A stretch of DNA of 64,000 nt from Agrobacterium larrymoorei (GTDB lineage Bacteria; Pseudomonadota; Alphaproteobacteria; Rhizobiales; Rhizobiaceae). Shown here piece after piece: positions 54,936 through 64,000 of this stretch. The stretch is taken from contig NZ_JAUTBL010000001.1 of the NCBI RefSeq assembly GCF_030819275.1, forward strand, positions 186,001 to 250,000, in the 5' to 3' direction. The position numbers were made by a program, and so were the translations under genes. The notes below the pieces were generated by a model. That model ran no database searches and was not told the origin of the DNA. It was given only the letters and a program-made list of their open reading frames with translations. Positions within the stretch are counted from its first letter, which is position 1. Every line of letters starts with the position of its first letter.

Positions 54936-56033
54936 ATGAGCTTCATCGACCCCTCGCCGCTTCGAAAAATCATTCATGTGGACATGGATGCATTCTACGC
55001 GTCCGTCGAGCAGCGTGACAATCCCGAGCTTCGTGGCAAGCCTCTCGCCGTTGGTGGCGCTGCGGCGCGTGGTGTCGTTGCAGCAGCGAGCTACGAAGCG
55101 CGCGCTTTTGGCGTACATTCCGCCATGCCCTCCGTGACCGCAGCACGCAAGTGCCCCGACCTCATCTTCGTCAGACCCCGGTTCGAGGTCTACCGCGCCG
55201 TCTCTCAGCAAATCCGGGAGATATTTGCCGAGTATACGCCACTGATCGAGCCTCTTTCGCTCGATGAGGCCTATCTGGATGTGACCGAGAACTTGAAGGA
55301 CATGCCGATCGCGACCGAGATTGCGCTCGAAATCCGCGAGAAGATCAAGATGGTGACTGGCCTCAACGCATCCGCCGGGATTTCCTACAACAAGTTTCTC
55401 GCCAAGATGGCGTCGGACCTAAACAAGCCCAATGGTCAGGCGGTGATCACGCCCAAGCGCGGGCCGGCATTCGTCGAGGGATTGGCCGTCAAGAAGTTTC
55501 ACGGCGTCGGACCGGCAACCGCCGAGAAGATGCGCAAATTGGGGATCGAAACCGGCGCCGATCTCAAGGCACAGACGCTCGAATTTCTCACACAGCATTT
55601 CGGTAAGTCGGGGCCATATTTCTATGGGATCGCGCGTGGTATCGACGAGCGCAGGGTTCGACCCGACCGTATCCGAAAATCGGTCGGCGCTGAAGATACT
55701 TTCATGCAGGATATTGAAGACCTCGATCTTGCCACCGACGAGCTGAGACCGCTTGCCGAGAAGGTCTGGAGCTACTGCCAGGCCAAGGGTTTCAGTGGGA
55801 AGACTGTGACCGTGAAGATCAAGTACTCAGACTTTACACAGGCGACCCGCAGTAGGAGCAACGCTGTCCCGTTCGCCAACGGGAACGCTATCCTGGAAGC
55901 CGCCGTAGGACTGCTCGCAACCGTCTATCCTTTTAAACGGTCGGTCCGCCTGCTCGGCGTTACGCTTTCTTCTCTTACCAATGAGGGCAATCCAGACGAT
56001 GGGGAACAACCTCAGCTCGGCTTAGATTTATAA
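54936..56033 (+). CDS. dinB: DNA polymerase IV (Y-family, DinB)
   Basis: A protein of 365 residues from ATG 54936; no clear ribosome site, but the open frame further up has no better start and overlaps the SOS box. Catalytic motifs: HVDMDAFYASVEQ near residue 14 and SLDEAYLDVT near 110, so all three metal-binding acids are present. The little-finger domain follows. The C-terminus QLGLDL fits the sliding-clamp binding motif of Pol IV. It performs translesion and error-prone synthesis in the SOS response. Three bases after its stop, a DEDDh exonuclease gene begins. Confidence 0.92.
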   Translation: MSFIDPSPLRKIIHVDMDAFYASVEQRDNPELRGKPLAVGGAAARGVVAAASYEARAFGVHSAMPSVTAARKCPDLIFVRPRFEVYRAVSQQIREIFAEYTPLIEPLSLDEAYLDVTENLKDMPIATEIALEIREKIKMVTGLNASAGISYNKFLAKMASDLNKPNGQAVITPKRGPAFVEGLAVKKFHGVGPATAEKMRKLGIETGADLKAQTLEFLTQHFGKSGPYFYGIARGIDERRVRPDRIRKSVGAEDTFMQDIEDLDLATDELRPLAEKVWSYCQAKGFSGKTVTVKIKYSDFTQATRSRSNAVPFANGNAILEAAVGLLATVYPFKRSVRLLGVTLSSLTNEGNPDDGEQPQLGLDL

Positions 56034-56036
56034 TCG

Positions 56037-56813
56037 ATGAGAGACAGTAGAGACGACCTAAAGGTGTCAGTGCGCCGCATACGCGTAATTGATCTAGAGA
56101 CCGCCGGTAACGGTGCAAACGACGTTTGCGAGATCGGCTGGCAGGATGTGGCCCTGGCCGATGACGGACGTTGGGCGCTGACGGACGAGCGTGGCGCCCT
56201 CTTCGTTAATCCCGGTCGTCCCATAACGGCTGACACCATGGCCATCCATCACATTCTCGACGAGCAGGTCGCGGACGCACCTTTCTGGAAAGACGTGGCG
56301 CCGAGCGTTTTGCGTCCTGAGGGCGGCTTGGTAGCGTTGGCAGCTCACCGTGCGGCCTTCGAACAGCGATATTGTACCGCCAGACTTACGGGAGGGTTGC
56401 CCTGGATCTGCACGTGGAAATCTGCGCTACGGGTTTGGCCTGAGCTGCCACGGTTTTCCAACCAGATGTTGCGCTATCAGCGGATGCCGGAGGGACTTGT
56501 CCATGAGATCGGGCTGCCTGCACACCGGGCCATGCCGGATGCCTATGTCACCGCTCATCACCTGCGCGATATGCTGAACGCTGCCTCGCTCGAAGAGCTA
56601 CTGGCGTGGAGTGCCGAGCCAGGACTGCTACCGCGCGTGCCTGCAGGTCCAGACCGCGGGAAAGCATGGGCTCGCCTGACGACCGAGGCATTGGCTGGAT
56701 ATCTTCAAGATCGGGATGGCGATGTGCGGTTCAGCGCCCAAACCGAGTTGAACAAGCGCGGAGACATTGAAATTCATCAAGACATCGAGCCGGCGCAGGG
56801 TTCGTTGTTGTGA
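56037..56813 (+). CDS. DEDDh 3'-5' exonuclease (Pol III epsilon-like)
   Basis: A protein of 258 residues from ATG 56037, three bases after dinB; GTG 56064 is an alternative. Exo I is the DLET in RVIDLETAG, Exo II lies around AAHRAAFEQRY, and Exo III has the H-x4-D form in HRAMPDAYVTAHH. So the catalytic Asp-Glu-Asp-His-Asp set is recognisable, with Glu or a nearby residue standing in the Exo II position (AHNAxFD reads AHRAAFE). The C-terminus ends QGSLL, similar to a clamp-binding pentapeptide. It could proofread, or degrade ends, next to Pol IV. SOS control through the dinB promoter is expected. Confidence 0.8.
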   Translation: MRDSRDDLKVSVRRIRVIDLETAGNGANDVCEIGWQDVALADDGRWALTDERGALFVNPGRPITADTMAIHHILDEQVADAPFWKDVAPSVLRPEGGLVALAAHRAAFEQRYCTARLTGGLPWICTWKSALRVWPELPRFSNQMLRYQRMPEGLVHEIGLPAHRAMPDAYVTAHHLRDMLNAASLEELLAWSAEPGLLPRVPAGPDRGKAWARLTTEALAGYLQDRDGDVRFSAQTELNKRGDIEIHQDIEPAQGSLL

Positions 56814-57061
56814 GCGGCCGCGCAAAACCAACCTCCTATCCTGACACGCCAGACGGTCGGTATTTTGTGGTCCGCGGACGCCTCTGGCGCAAAAGCGATC
56901 CCGCTCTGGACGAGGAGACCAAGGCGCGGTTGGTCAAGGAATTGATGGCTGCGAGGCGCGCTGTTCGGCAAGCGAAGGGTGATCAGGCGAAGTTGGCGCT
57001 GGCGCGTGCGCGGGTTGACGACGCCAAGATCGCTCTTGGCGAGAGGGGAAAGGTGTGGTGA
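56810..57061 (+). CDS. 83-residue protein, third gene of the dinB operon
   Basis: A protein of 83 residues starting at GTG 56810 within the exonuclease stop (GTGA). It has PDGRYFVVRGRLWRKSDPAL, then a charged helix (EETKARLVKELMAARRAVRQAK, shortened core VKELMAARRAV). I remember similar small proteins in other alphaproteobacteria, without a known function. A nucleic-acid or partner-binding role is possible given the basic helix and operon. Confidence 0.75.
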   Translation: MSGRAKPTSYPDTPDGRYFVVRGRLWRKSDPALDEETKARLVKELMAARRAVRQAKGDQAKLALARARVDDAKIALGERGKVW

Positions 57062-57503
57062 GATGATGGGGAGCCCGATCTTAATCGGCACCTCGTCAAG
57101 AACACCATTTATGCGACCTGGTTTTCGCAGCTTTCCGCAGACGACCCCATCAACAGCGGCTCGCGCATTTAGGTGTCAGCTCAAGTTCTGAAGGCCTCGC
57201 CATTTAACCTGCTGGCTTTCAACTCTTCCACACTACTCCCCGTCAGACAACCGGGTTCCGGTCCTCTCTGCGCGCCCGGCAGCAGCCTGTCGAGATGCCT
57301 TAAGCCGAGGAATATGGCCGAGCCGACATGCCGGTTAACTCCACGAAAATCCCGCGCTGGGGGGTGTACGTCCTACGCAACTCTCTCGCCCAAAGCGAAA
57401 GCATGTGACTATTTGTAGGGCAATATGCAAAAATTGTTCAACACGATGGACAGGATTGTTCGCCTTTGTTAGCGTCGATTTGTATTGTGGAGGAACCAGT
57501 ACG
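57062..57503. other. Intergenic region of 442 bases
   Basis: The gap between the dinB operon and the second peptide ABC operon. Short frames (for example 57173-57418) lack ribosome sites. A ribosome site GGAGG at 57489-57493 serves the small ORF that follows. I could not place a promoter with confidence. Confidence 0.45.
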
Positions 57504-57628
57504 ATGCTGCTCATCGGCCTCAAACGCGACCTTTCGACGGATTTTAGCGCCCCTGCGACCGGCAAGGACGATCCTCACGTCCTCGACCTTGGCGACACTG
57601 GCACGGTCCTTGCAGCAAGGGCGCTGAC

Positions 57629-57632
<4 letters not shown>
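57504..57632 (+). CDS. 42-residue ORF coupled to the ABC ATPase gene
   Basis: A small ORF from ATG 57504 with an excellent ribosome site (GTGGAGGAACC, 10 bases before). It ends in TGA at 57630-57632, which overlaps the ATG of the ATPase gene (ATGA). The product begins MLLIGLKRDL and has no transmembrane segment or family I know. It could be a leader that couples translation to the ATPase, or the remnant of an enzyme start. Its composition is protein-like (DLGDTGTVLAARAL). Confidence 0.5.
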
Positions 57633-59470
<1,838 letters not shown>

Positions 59471-59509
59471 CCGAACCAACACTCACACCATCTGAAGAGG
59501 AAACAGAAG

Positions 59510-61045
59510 ATGAGATTAATCAAAAGGGGAATATCCGCTGCCATGACGTCGCTGGCCTTGGCCAGCGTTGCATTCGTGGCATCACCCGCTTTTGCCGCCG
59601 GCAAAATGACCATTTCCAGCCCGCAGGACCCGGGCAGCTGGGACCCGATCGACACCTTCCTGGTTCAGTGGGCAGCGGTTGCCACCAACATCTTTGACGG
59701 TCTGACCTATCGCGGCCCGGACTTGAAGCTGGTACCAGGCCTCGCTGAATCCTGGGAAGAACTGGATGGGGGCAAGCGCATCCGCTTCAAGCTCCGCCAG
59801 AACGTCAAGTTCCACGACGGCGAGCCCTTCAACGCCGCAGCGGTCAAGTTCACCTTCGAGCGCCTTCTCGGCGAACAGGGCGCAAAGGGCCCACAGCGTT
59901 CCAACTACGTATCGATCGAAAGCGTCGATGTCATCGACGACTATACCGTCGATATGAAGCTTAAGGCGCCCGATCCCGTGTTGCTGACCAAGCTGGCCGG
60001 TTACGGCGCCATGATCGTGCCGCCGAAGTACATTCAGGAAAAGGGCGAGGACAACTTCAACCTCAATCCTGTCGGCACCGGTCCATTCAAGTTCGTGTCC
60101 TACGCACCGAAAAACAACATCAAGCTGGAAGCCAATCCGGATTACTGGGGCGGCGCTCCGAAGCTGTCGGAACTGGAGTACCGCTTCATCGCTGAGCCTG
60201 CGACCGCCGTTGCAGAATTGCAGGCAGGCCGCGTCGATCTGGTCATCCCGCCCACCATTCCAATCGGCATGATCCCTGTGATTGAAGGCGACTCCAAGCT
60301 TGAGATCGTCAGCGTTCCAGGCCCAACCGTCGATGCACTGCGCTTCAACACGCGTGATGGCATCACTGCCGATCCGAAGGTGCGTAAGGCGATCATCATG
60401 GCGGTCGATCGCGGCACCATCGTGAAGTCGATCCTTGCCGGGCAGGCCTCGGAAATCGCAAGCTTCCAGAGTGCATTGTCCTTTGGTTACGATCCTGAAC
60501 TGAAGCCGCTGCCTTACGATCCAGAAGCTGCCAAGAAGCTGTTGGCCGAAGCCGGCGTGAAGCCGGGCACGACGCTTCAGATCGACATTCGCGGCAATGA
60601 CGCGACGATGAATGAAGTAGCGCAGGTCATTTCCAGCTATCTCTCCATGGTCGGCATTACCGCGACCATCAAGCCCTATGAAACCAATGTTCTGCTGAAC
60701 GACATCATCCCGCAGGGCAAGACCGGCGCCATGTTCCAGCAGAAGTGGGGCGGCTGGACCTTCGACTACGACAACACGGCCTATTCCATGTACCACTCCG
60801 GCGAAAAGTGGAACCCCTATGACAAGGACGAGAAGCTGGACAAGATGCTGGAATCCCAGCGTCCTCTGACAGACCGTGCCGAGCGGGAAAAGATCCTGAA
60901 GGAGATCGGCAGCTACACCGCCGATCGCGCACTTGAACTTCCGCTCTACAACACCAACGCCATCTACGGCATGAACAAGCGGGTCAAGGGTTTCATCGCA
61001 CCACCGGACAACCGTCTGAAGCTCACCGACGTCACCGTCGAATAA
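59510..61045 (+). CDS. Peptide-type ABC transporter, solute-binding protein
   Basis: A protein of 511 residues; AGAGGAAACAGAAG precedes the ATG. A signal peptide (basic start, then AMTSLALASVAFVASPAFA) ends near residue 28. The family 5 body has PGLAESWEELDGGKRIRFKLRQNVKFHDGEPF (core KLRQNVKFHDG) and GTGPFKFVSY. It delivers the substrate to the permeases. A perfect 11-bp hairpin follows its stop, before the next gene. Confidence 0.9.
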   Translation: MRLIKRGISAAMTSLALASVAFVASPAFAAGKMTISSPQDPGSWDPIDTFLVQWAAVATNIFDGLTYRGPDLKLVPGLAESWEELDGGKRIRFKLRQNVKFHDGEPFNAAAVKFTFERLLGEQGAKGPQRSNYVSIESVDVIDDYTVDMKLKAPDPVLLTKLAGYGAMIVPPKYIQEKGEDNFNLNPVGTGPFKFVSYAPKNNIKLEANPDYWGGAPKLSELEYRFIAEPATAVAELQAGRVDLVIPPTIPIGMIPVIEGDSKLEIVSVPGPTVDALRFNTRDGITADPKVRKAIIMAVDRGTIVKSILAGQASEIASFQSALSFGYDPELKPLPYDPEAAKKLLAEAGVKPGTTLQIDIRGNDATMNEVAQVISSYLSMVGITATIKPYETNVLLNDIIPQGKTGAMFQQKWGGWTFDYDNTAYSMYHSGEKWNPYDKDEKLDKMLESQRPLTDRAEREKILKEIGSYTADRALELPLYNTNAIYGMNKRVKGFIAPPDNRLKLTDVTVE

Positions 61046-61068
61046 GGCTCTCGACCCTTTGACGCATC

Positions 61069-61094
61069 GCCTTGCCCGCTTGCGCGGGCAAGGC
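61069..61094 (+). other. Intercistronic hairpin after the binding-protein gene
   Basis: GCCTTGCCCGC and GCGGGCAAGGC form a perfect 11-bp stem around TTGC. It lies 24 bases past the stop. No T-run. It likely protects the upstream mRNA or partly terminates transcription. Confidence 0.6.
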
Positions 61095-61118
61095 AGGACA
61101 TTTCTCAAGGAAAAACAC

Positions 61119-62042
61119 GTGGCCGGTTTTCTCATCAAGCGATTGCTGCAGGCGATTTTCGTCGTCATCGCCATCACCCTTCTCGTCTCCTTCGCGATCC
61201 GTCTGACGGGCGACCCCGCGGTCACCATGTTCCAGGGCGGCGGCAGCATGACGGAAGACGACCTGGCACGCATTCGTGCAGCGCTCGGGACCGATCGACC
61301 CTTCTTCGTTCAATATTTCAGCTTTCTGAAGGGGCTTGTAACGCTCGATTTTGGGCGCAGCTTCACCGGCAGCACGCCGGTCTCCCGACTGATTGCGGAC
61401 GCACTCCCAGCCACACTGCTCCTCGCTTTCATCTCCATGGCCGTATCGATCGCGCTTTCCATTCCGCTGGGGATCAAGGCTGCCACGTCGCGCGGCAAGA
61501 CGGCGGATCAGGTCATCCGCATCTTCTCGCTCATCGGCCTGTCGTTTCCGAATTTCTGGCTTGCAACAATGCTGGTGCTGCTCTTCTCGATCACGCTCGG
61601 CTGGTTGCCGCCAAGCGGCATGGGCGGATTTGCGAGCTACATCATGCCAGCCGTCACAATGGGCGTCATCCTGACAGCCACCAATGTTCGTCTGGTGCGC
61701 ACGGCCATGCTCGACACGTTACGCTCGCAATATGTGATGGTGGCGCGGGCCAAGGGCCTGAGCGAAAACAAGGTGCTCTACAAGCATGCCCTCCGCAACT
61801 GCGCCATTCCGCTCATTACTTATTTCGGCCTTCAATTCGGTGGGCTGCTCGGCGGCATCGTCGTCATCGAGCGCGTCTTCAACTGGCCGGGCCTCGGCAC
61901 GCTCGCCTTCGATGCGGTCGGTGCACGCGACTACCCGGTTCTCCAGGCCGTCATCACTGTCCTGTCGCTGATGATCGTCGGCATCAACCTTCTGGTCGAT
62001 ATTGCCTATGGGCTTGTCGATCCGCGCATCCGCACGGAGTAA
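61119..62042 (+). CDS. Peptide-type ABC transporter permease (DppB-like)
   Basis: A protein of 307 residues from GTG 61119, with AAGGA before it; the longer frame starting at 61059 runs through the hairpin and has no site. It begins VAGFLIKRLLQAIFVVIAI and has SQYVMVARAKGLSENKVLYKHALRN (core ARAKGLSENKVL). Six membrane segments. Pairs with the DppC-like protein encoded six bases later. Confidence 0.9.
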   Translation: MAGFLIKRLLQAIFVVIAITLLVSFAIRLTGDPAVTMFQGGGSMTEDDLARIRAALGTDRPFFVQYFSFLKGLVTLDFGRSFTGSTPVSRLIADALPATLLLAFISMAVSIALSIPLGIKAATSRGKTADQVIRIFSLIGLSFPNFWLATMLVLLFSITLGWLPPSGMGGFASYIMPAVTMGVILTATNVRLVRTAMLDTLRSQYVMVARAKGLSENKVLYKHALRNCAIPLITYFGLQFGGLLGGIVVIERVFNWPGLGTLAFDAVGARDYPVLQAVITVLSLMIVGINLLVDIAYGLVDPRIRTE

Positions 62043-62048
62043 GAGACG

Positions 62049-62897
62049 ATGGCTGCCAAAACCTTGCGCGCCTCGCGCTTCAACAGTCTTGAATTCATCC
62101 TTGGCGCAACGCTGACGCTGGTGATCTGCCTTGCCGTCGTCTTCTCTGACGTCCTCTTCCCCGGCGGCGCGGACAAGATCGACCTGATGGCCCGACTTGC
62201 AAAGCCCTTCACAAATGCCGCTCATCCCTTCGGGACCGACCCGCTCGGCCGCGACGTCTTGGCACGCGTCGTTGCCGGTGGCAAGATTTCACTCCTCGTT
62301 GGCTTCACCTCGGTGATCGGAGCGGTGATCTTCGGCGTCGCTGTGGGGCTGGTGGCCGGTTACTACCGCGGCTTCTGGGACATGCTGGTGATGCGCTTTG
62401 CCGACATCCAGCTCGCCATGCCCTTCATCCTGCTGGCCATCACTTTCATCGCCATCGTCGGCGGTAGCCTGACGAACACCATCATCCTGCTGATCGTATC
62501 GCAGTGGGTGCAGTATGCCCGTCTGGTGCGCGGTTCGGTGCTGACGCTGAGGGAGCGCGAGTTCATCCTGTCTGCCCGTGCCATCGGCGTGAAGGACTGG
62601 CGCATCATCCTCCAGCACCTGCTACCAAACCTGATCGGTCCCGTCATCGTGCTGATGACGCTGAACATCGCCACCAACATCCTGCTCGAGAGCAGCCTGA
62701 CCTTCCTCGGCCTCGGCGTCGATCCCACGATTCCCAGCTGGGGCGGTATGCTGGCGGATGGTCGTACTTATCTTCAGATCGCATGGTGGGTCAGCGTCTT
62801 CCCAGGCCTGGCGATCCTTTTGACCGTTCTCGGTCTCAACCTTCTCGGCGACTGGCTGCGCGACAGCCTGGACCCAACCGGCAGAACCTCGAGGTAA
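62049..62897 (+). CDS. Peptide-type ABC transporter permease (DppC-like)
   Basis: A protein of 282 residues; AGAGACG precedes ATG 62049. It has HPFGTDPLGRDVLARVVAGG, the DppC landmark, and LSARAIGVKDWRIILQHLLPN (EAA loop). Five to six membrane segments. The next gene starts five bases after its stop. Confidence 0.9.
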   Translation: MAAKTLRASRFNSLEFILGATLTLVICLAVVFSDVLFPGGADKIDLMARLAKPFTNAAHPFGTDPLGRDVLARVVAGGKISLLVGFTSVIGAVIFGVAVGLVAGYYRGFWDMLVMRFADIQLAMPFILLAITFIAIVGGSLTNTIILLIVSQWVQYARLVRGSVLTLREREFILSARAIGVKDWRIILQHLLPNLIGPVIVLMTLNIATNILLESSLTFLGLGVDPTIPSWGGMLADGRTYLQIAWWVSVFPGLAILLTVLGLNLLGDWLRDSLDPTGRTSR

Positions 62898-62902
62898 ACG
62901 CC

Positions 62903-64000
62903 ATGAACCAGCTTTTCCGCCAGACTTTCGCTCGAACGCTGGACACCTTGGTCGAGCAAGGAATTCCAGGCCAGCAACTGGAAGCCTGGACCTTCGACGA
63001 TCCTGCAAGCCGGCGGCGGGCAGAAAAGCGATTGCAGGAAAAGGGCGTGGATGCGCGGATCCGAAGCGCTTATAAGCCACTTCTCTTTGCTTTCCTGGAA
63101 GAGATCAGCCTGGAGGGTGTCGAGGCGATCGAAGTGCGCTATCCGGTCCATCCCAAAGCACCCGCCAACCGCTTCCGGCTGGAGGCCTATCCGCTCGCGG
63201 CTCTCGTAGGTGAAGCAAACATCAGCTTCATCGCCCGTGACGACGGTGACTTTCATTATGATCTCTCGCTGAAGCGCGGGGAGCGGATCGAAAGCGTGAT
63301 TGTCCTCGCGCCGAACCGCGTGCATACCGACATCGTTGGCGAAATCAATGTATCACCCACAGGCTGGGTGAAGCTTGGCGGGCAGCCGGGTGAGCGACTG
63401 GAAACGGATTACGAGAAGCTCTTCGAGGCGGGTATCAGAGCCGTCGCCGGTCATGCCTGGGGTGACCATGAACCCTATTTCGAAGAACTGAATATCCGTG
63501 TTACTCATCCCGCGCAGGATATCTCGTTGCCGGTCGGCGATGAGGTCGTGAGCCTTCGCGAAGCGCTCCATGAAGATTTCTATTTCTCCCTTCTCGAATT
63601 TTTCCAGAAAAAATCAGGCCGGCCCTTGGGTGATCGGGGGCTGAGACCGGGCCAGATCGTGCCGGAGATCGTCAAGAGCGACGGGGAAATTTCGGTCGTC
63701 ATCGAGACGCGAGCGCTCACGACAGGTTTCTCCGACGGGAATGAGCAGCCTATCGACACCGCCGGAGAACCAATCGCGGAAAGCCAGGTCAGAAAGCTTC
63801 TTACAGACATCGGCGGCGAGGCCTTCGAAGCACAATCGCGTTCCGGGCGCATCCTTTCCGCTCGCTATAACGCGGGCGACGATACCGCCGTGATGATCAG
63901 CGGCGGGCAACATCCGAACGAAACGACGGGCATTGTCGGCGCTCTTCGCGCAGCCCGTAAGCTTGCTCAGAGGAAGCAAGCCCACTTTACGATATCTCCG
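62903..64000 (+). CDS. M14-type zinc carboxypeptidase-like protein (partial, cut by window end)
   Basis: The frame runs from ATG 62903 to the window edge without a stop (366 codons). The zinc-binding HxxE appears late as H337-P-N-E340 in SGGQHPNETTG, the usual M14 first motif; the second His and the catalytic Glu would lie beyond the window. The first 330 residues are a long N-terminal part of mixed beta character with no signal peptide, unusual for the family. As the last visible gene of a peptide-type ABC operon, it probably trims imported peptides or amino-acid conjugates in the cytoplasm. Confidence 0.75.
   Translation, partial: MNQLFRQTFARTLDTLVEQGIPGQQLEAWTFDDPASRRRAEKRLQEKGVDARIRSAYKPLLFAFLEEISLEGVEAIEVRYPVHPKAPANRFRLEAYPLAALVGEANISFIARDDGDFHYDLSLKRGERIESVIVLAPNRVHTDIVGEINVSPTGWVKLGGQPGERLETDYEKLFEAGIRAVAGHAWGDHEPYFEELNIRVTHPAQDISLPVGDEVVSLREALHEDFYFSLLEFFQKKSGRPLGDRGLRPGQIVPEIVKSDGEISVVIETRALTTGFSDGNEQPIDTAGEPIAESQVRKLLTDIGGEAFEAQSRSGRILSARYNAGDDTAVMISGGQHPNETTGIVGALRAARKLAQRKQAHFTISP

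Noticed and set aside
59582..61273. Minus-strand open frame of 563 codons
   Set aside because: A mirror of the solute-binding-protein gene, whose signal peptide and family motifs are clear on the plus strand.

Overview
The window reads as an accessory or secondary replicon of an alphaproteobacterium of the family Rhizobiaceae (Agrobacterium/Rhizobium type). Support comes from dense uptake and catabolic ABC operons, a ugpBAEC cluster, a FhuF-type siderophore reductase, many TetR/LysR/AraC/GntR local regulators, and an SOS box of the alphaproteobacterial form GTTC-N7-GTTC. No rRNA, tRNA, CRISPR array, insertion sequence or replication origin was seen. The assignment is inference from gene content; no database was searched.

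Layout. 1-983: end of an upstream gene and a FhuF-like [2Fe-2S] reductase. 1215-3607: secreted SUOX-fold protein translationally coupled to a membrane GGDEF-EAL protein. 3751-6568: TetR regulator divergent from a trimethylamine-dehydrogenase-like flavoenzyme. 6696-10028: an Mfd-like helicase. 10164-14636: hydroxyacid dehydrogenase, DUF4394 protein divergent from an ECF sigma/anti-sigma pair, and an NAD-dependent epimerase. 14815-21221: LysR regulator, a frameshifted alpha/beta hydrolase and an RND efflux pump (adaptor and permease, no outer-membrane factor). 21515-25687: ugpBAEC.

25752-29955: an asparaginase divergent from a GntR-FCD regulator, a polysaccharide-deacetylase/cyclic-imide-hydrolase-like enzyme, a 99-residue CxxC protein and a COG0523 metallochaperone GTPase. 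Two perfect 15-bp palindromes and one degenerate copy lie in the divergent gap. This is the best candidate here for an undescribed system. 29996-37726: a pentitol operon on the minus strand (AraC, ABC transporter, ribitol-2-dehydrogenase, ribulokinase-type kinase, xylulose-reductase-like SDR). 38278-43665: gamma-glutamyltransferase, then a two-component flavin monooxygenase with its reductase and an AraC regulator. 44055-45793: zinc alcohol dehydrogenase and a small membrane protein.

45934-52968: peptide-type ABC operon (binding protein, two permeases, double ATPase) with a CocE/S15 hydrolase downstream. 53201-57061: small membrane protein, LysR, a 97-residue protein, and a LexA-type dinB - DEDDh exonuclease - 83-residue operon. 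57504-64000: a second peptide-type ABC operon led by a 42-codon coupled ORF and ending in an M14-type zinc carboxypeptidase cut by the window edge.

Two structural themes cut across genes. One is a 44-nt palindromic repeat family, present three times in intergenic DNA. The other is stable hairpins between operon genes, especially just after genes for solute-binding proteins.
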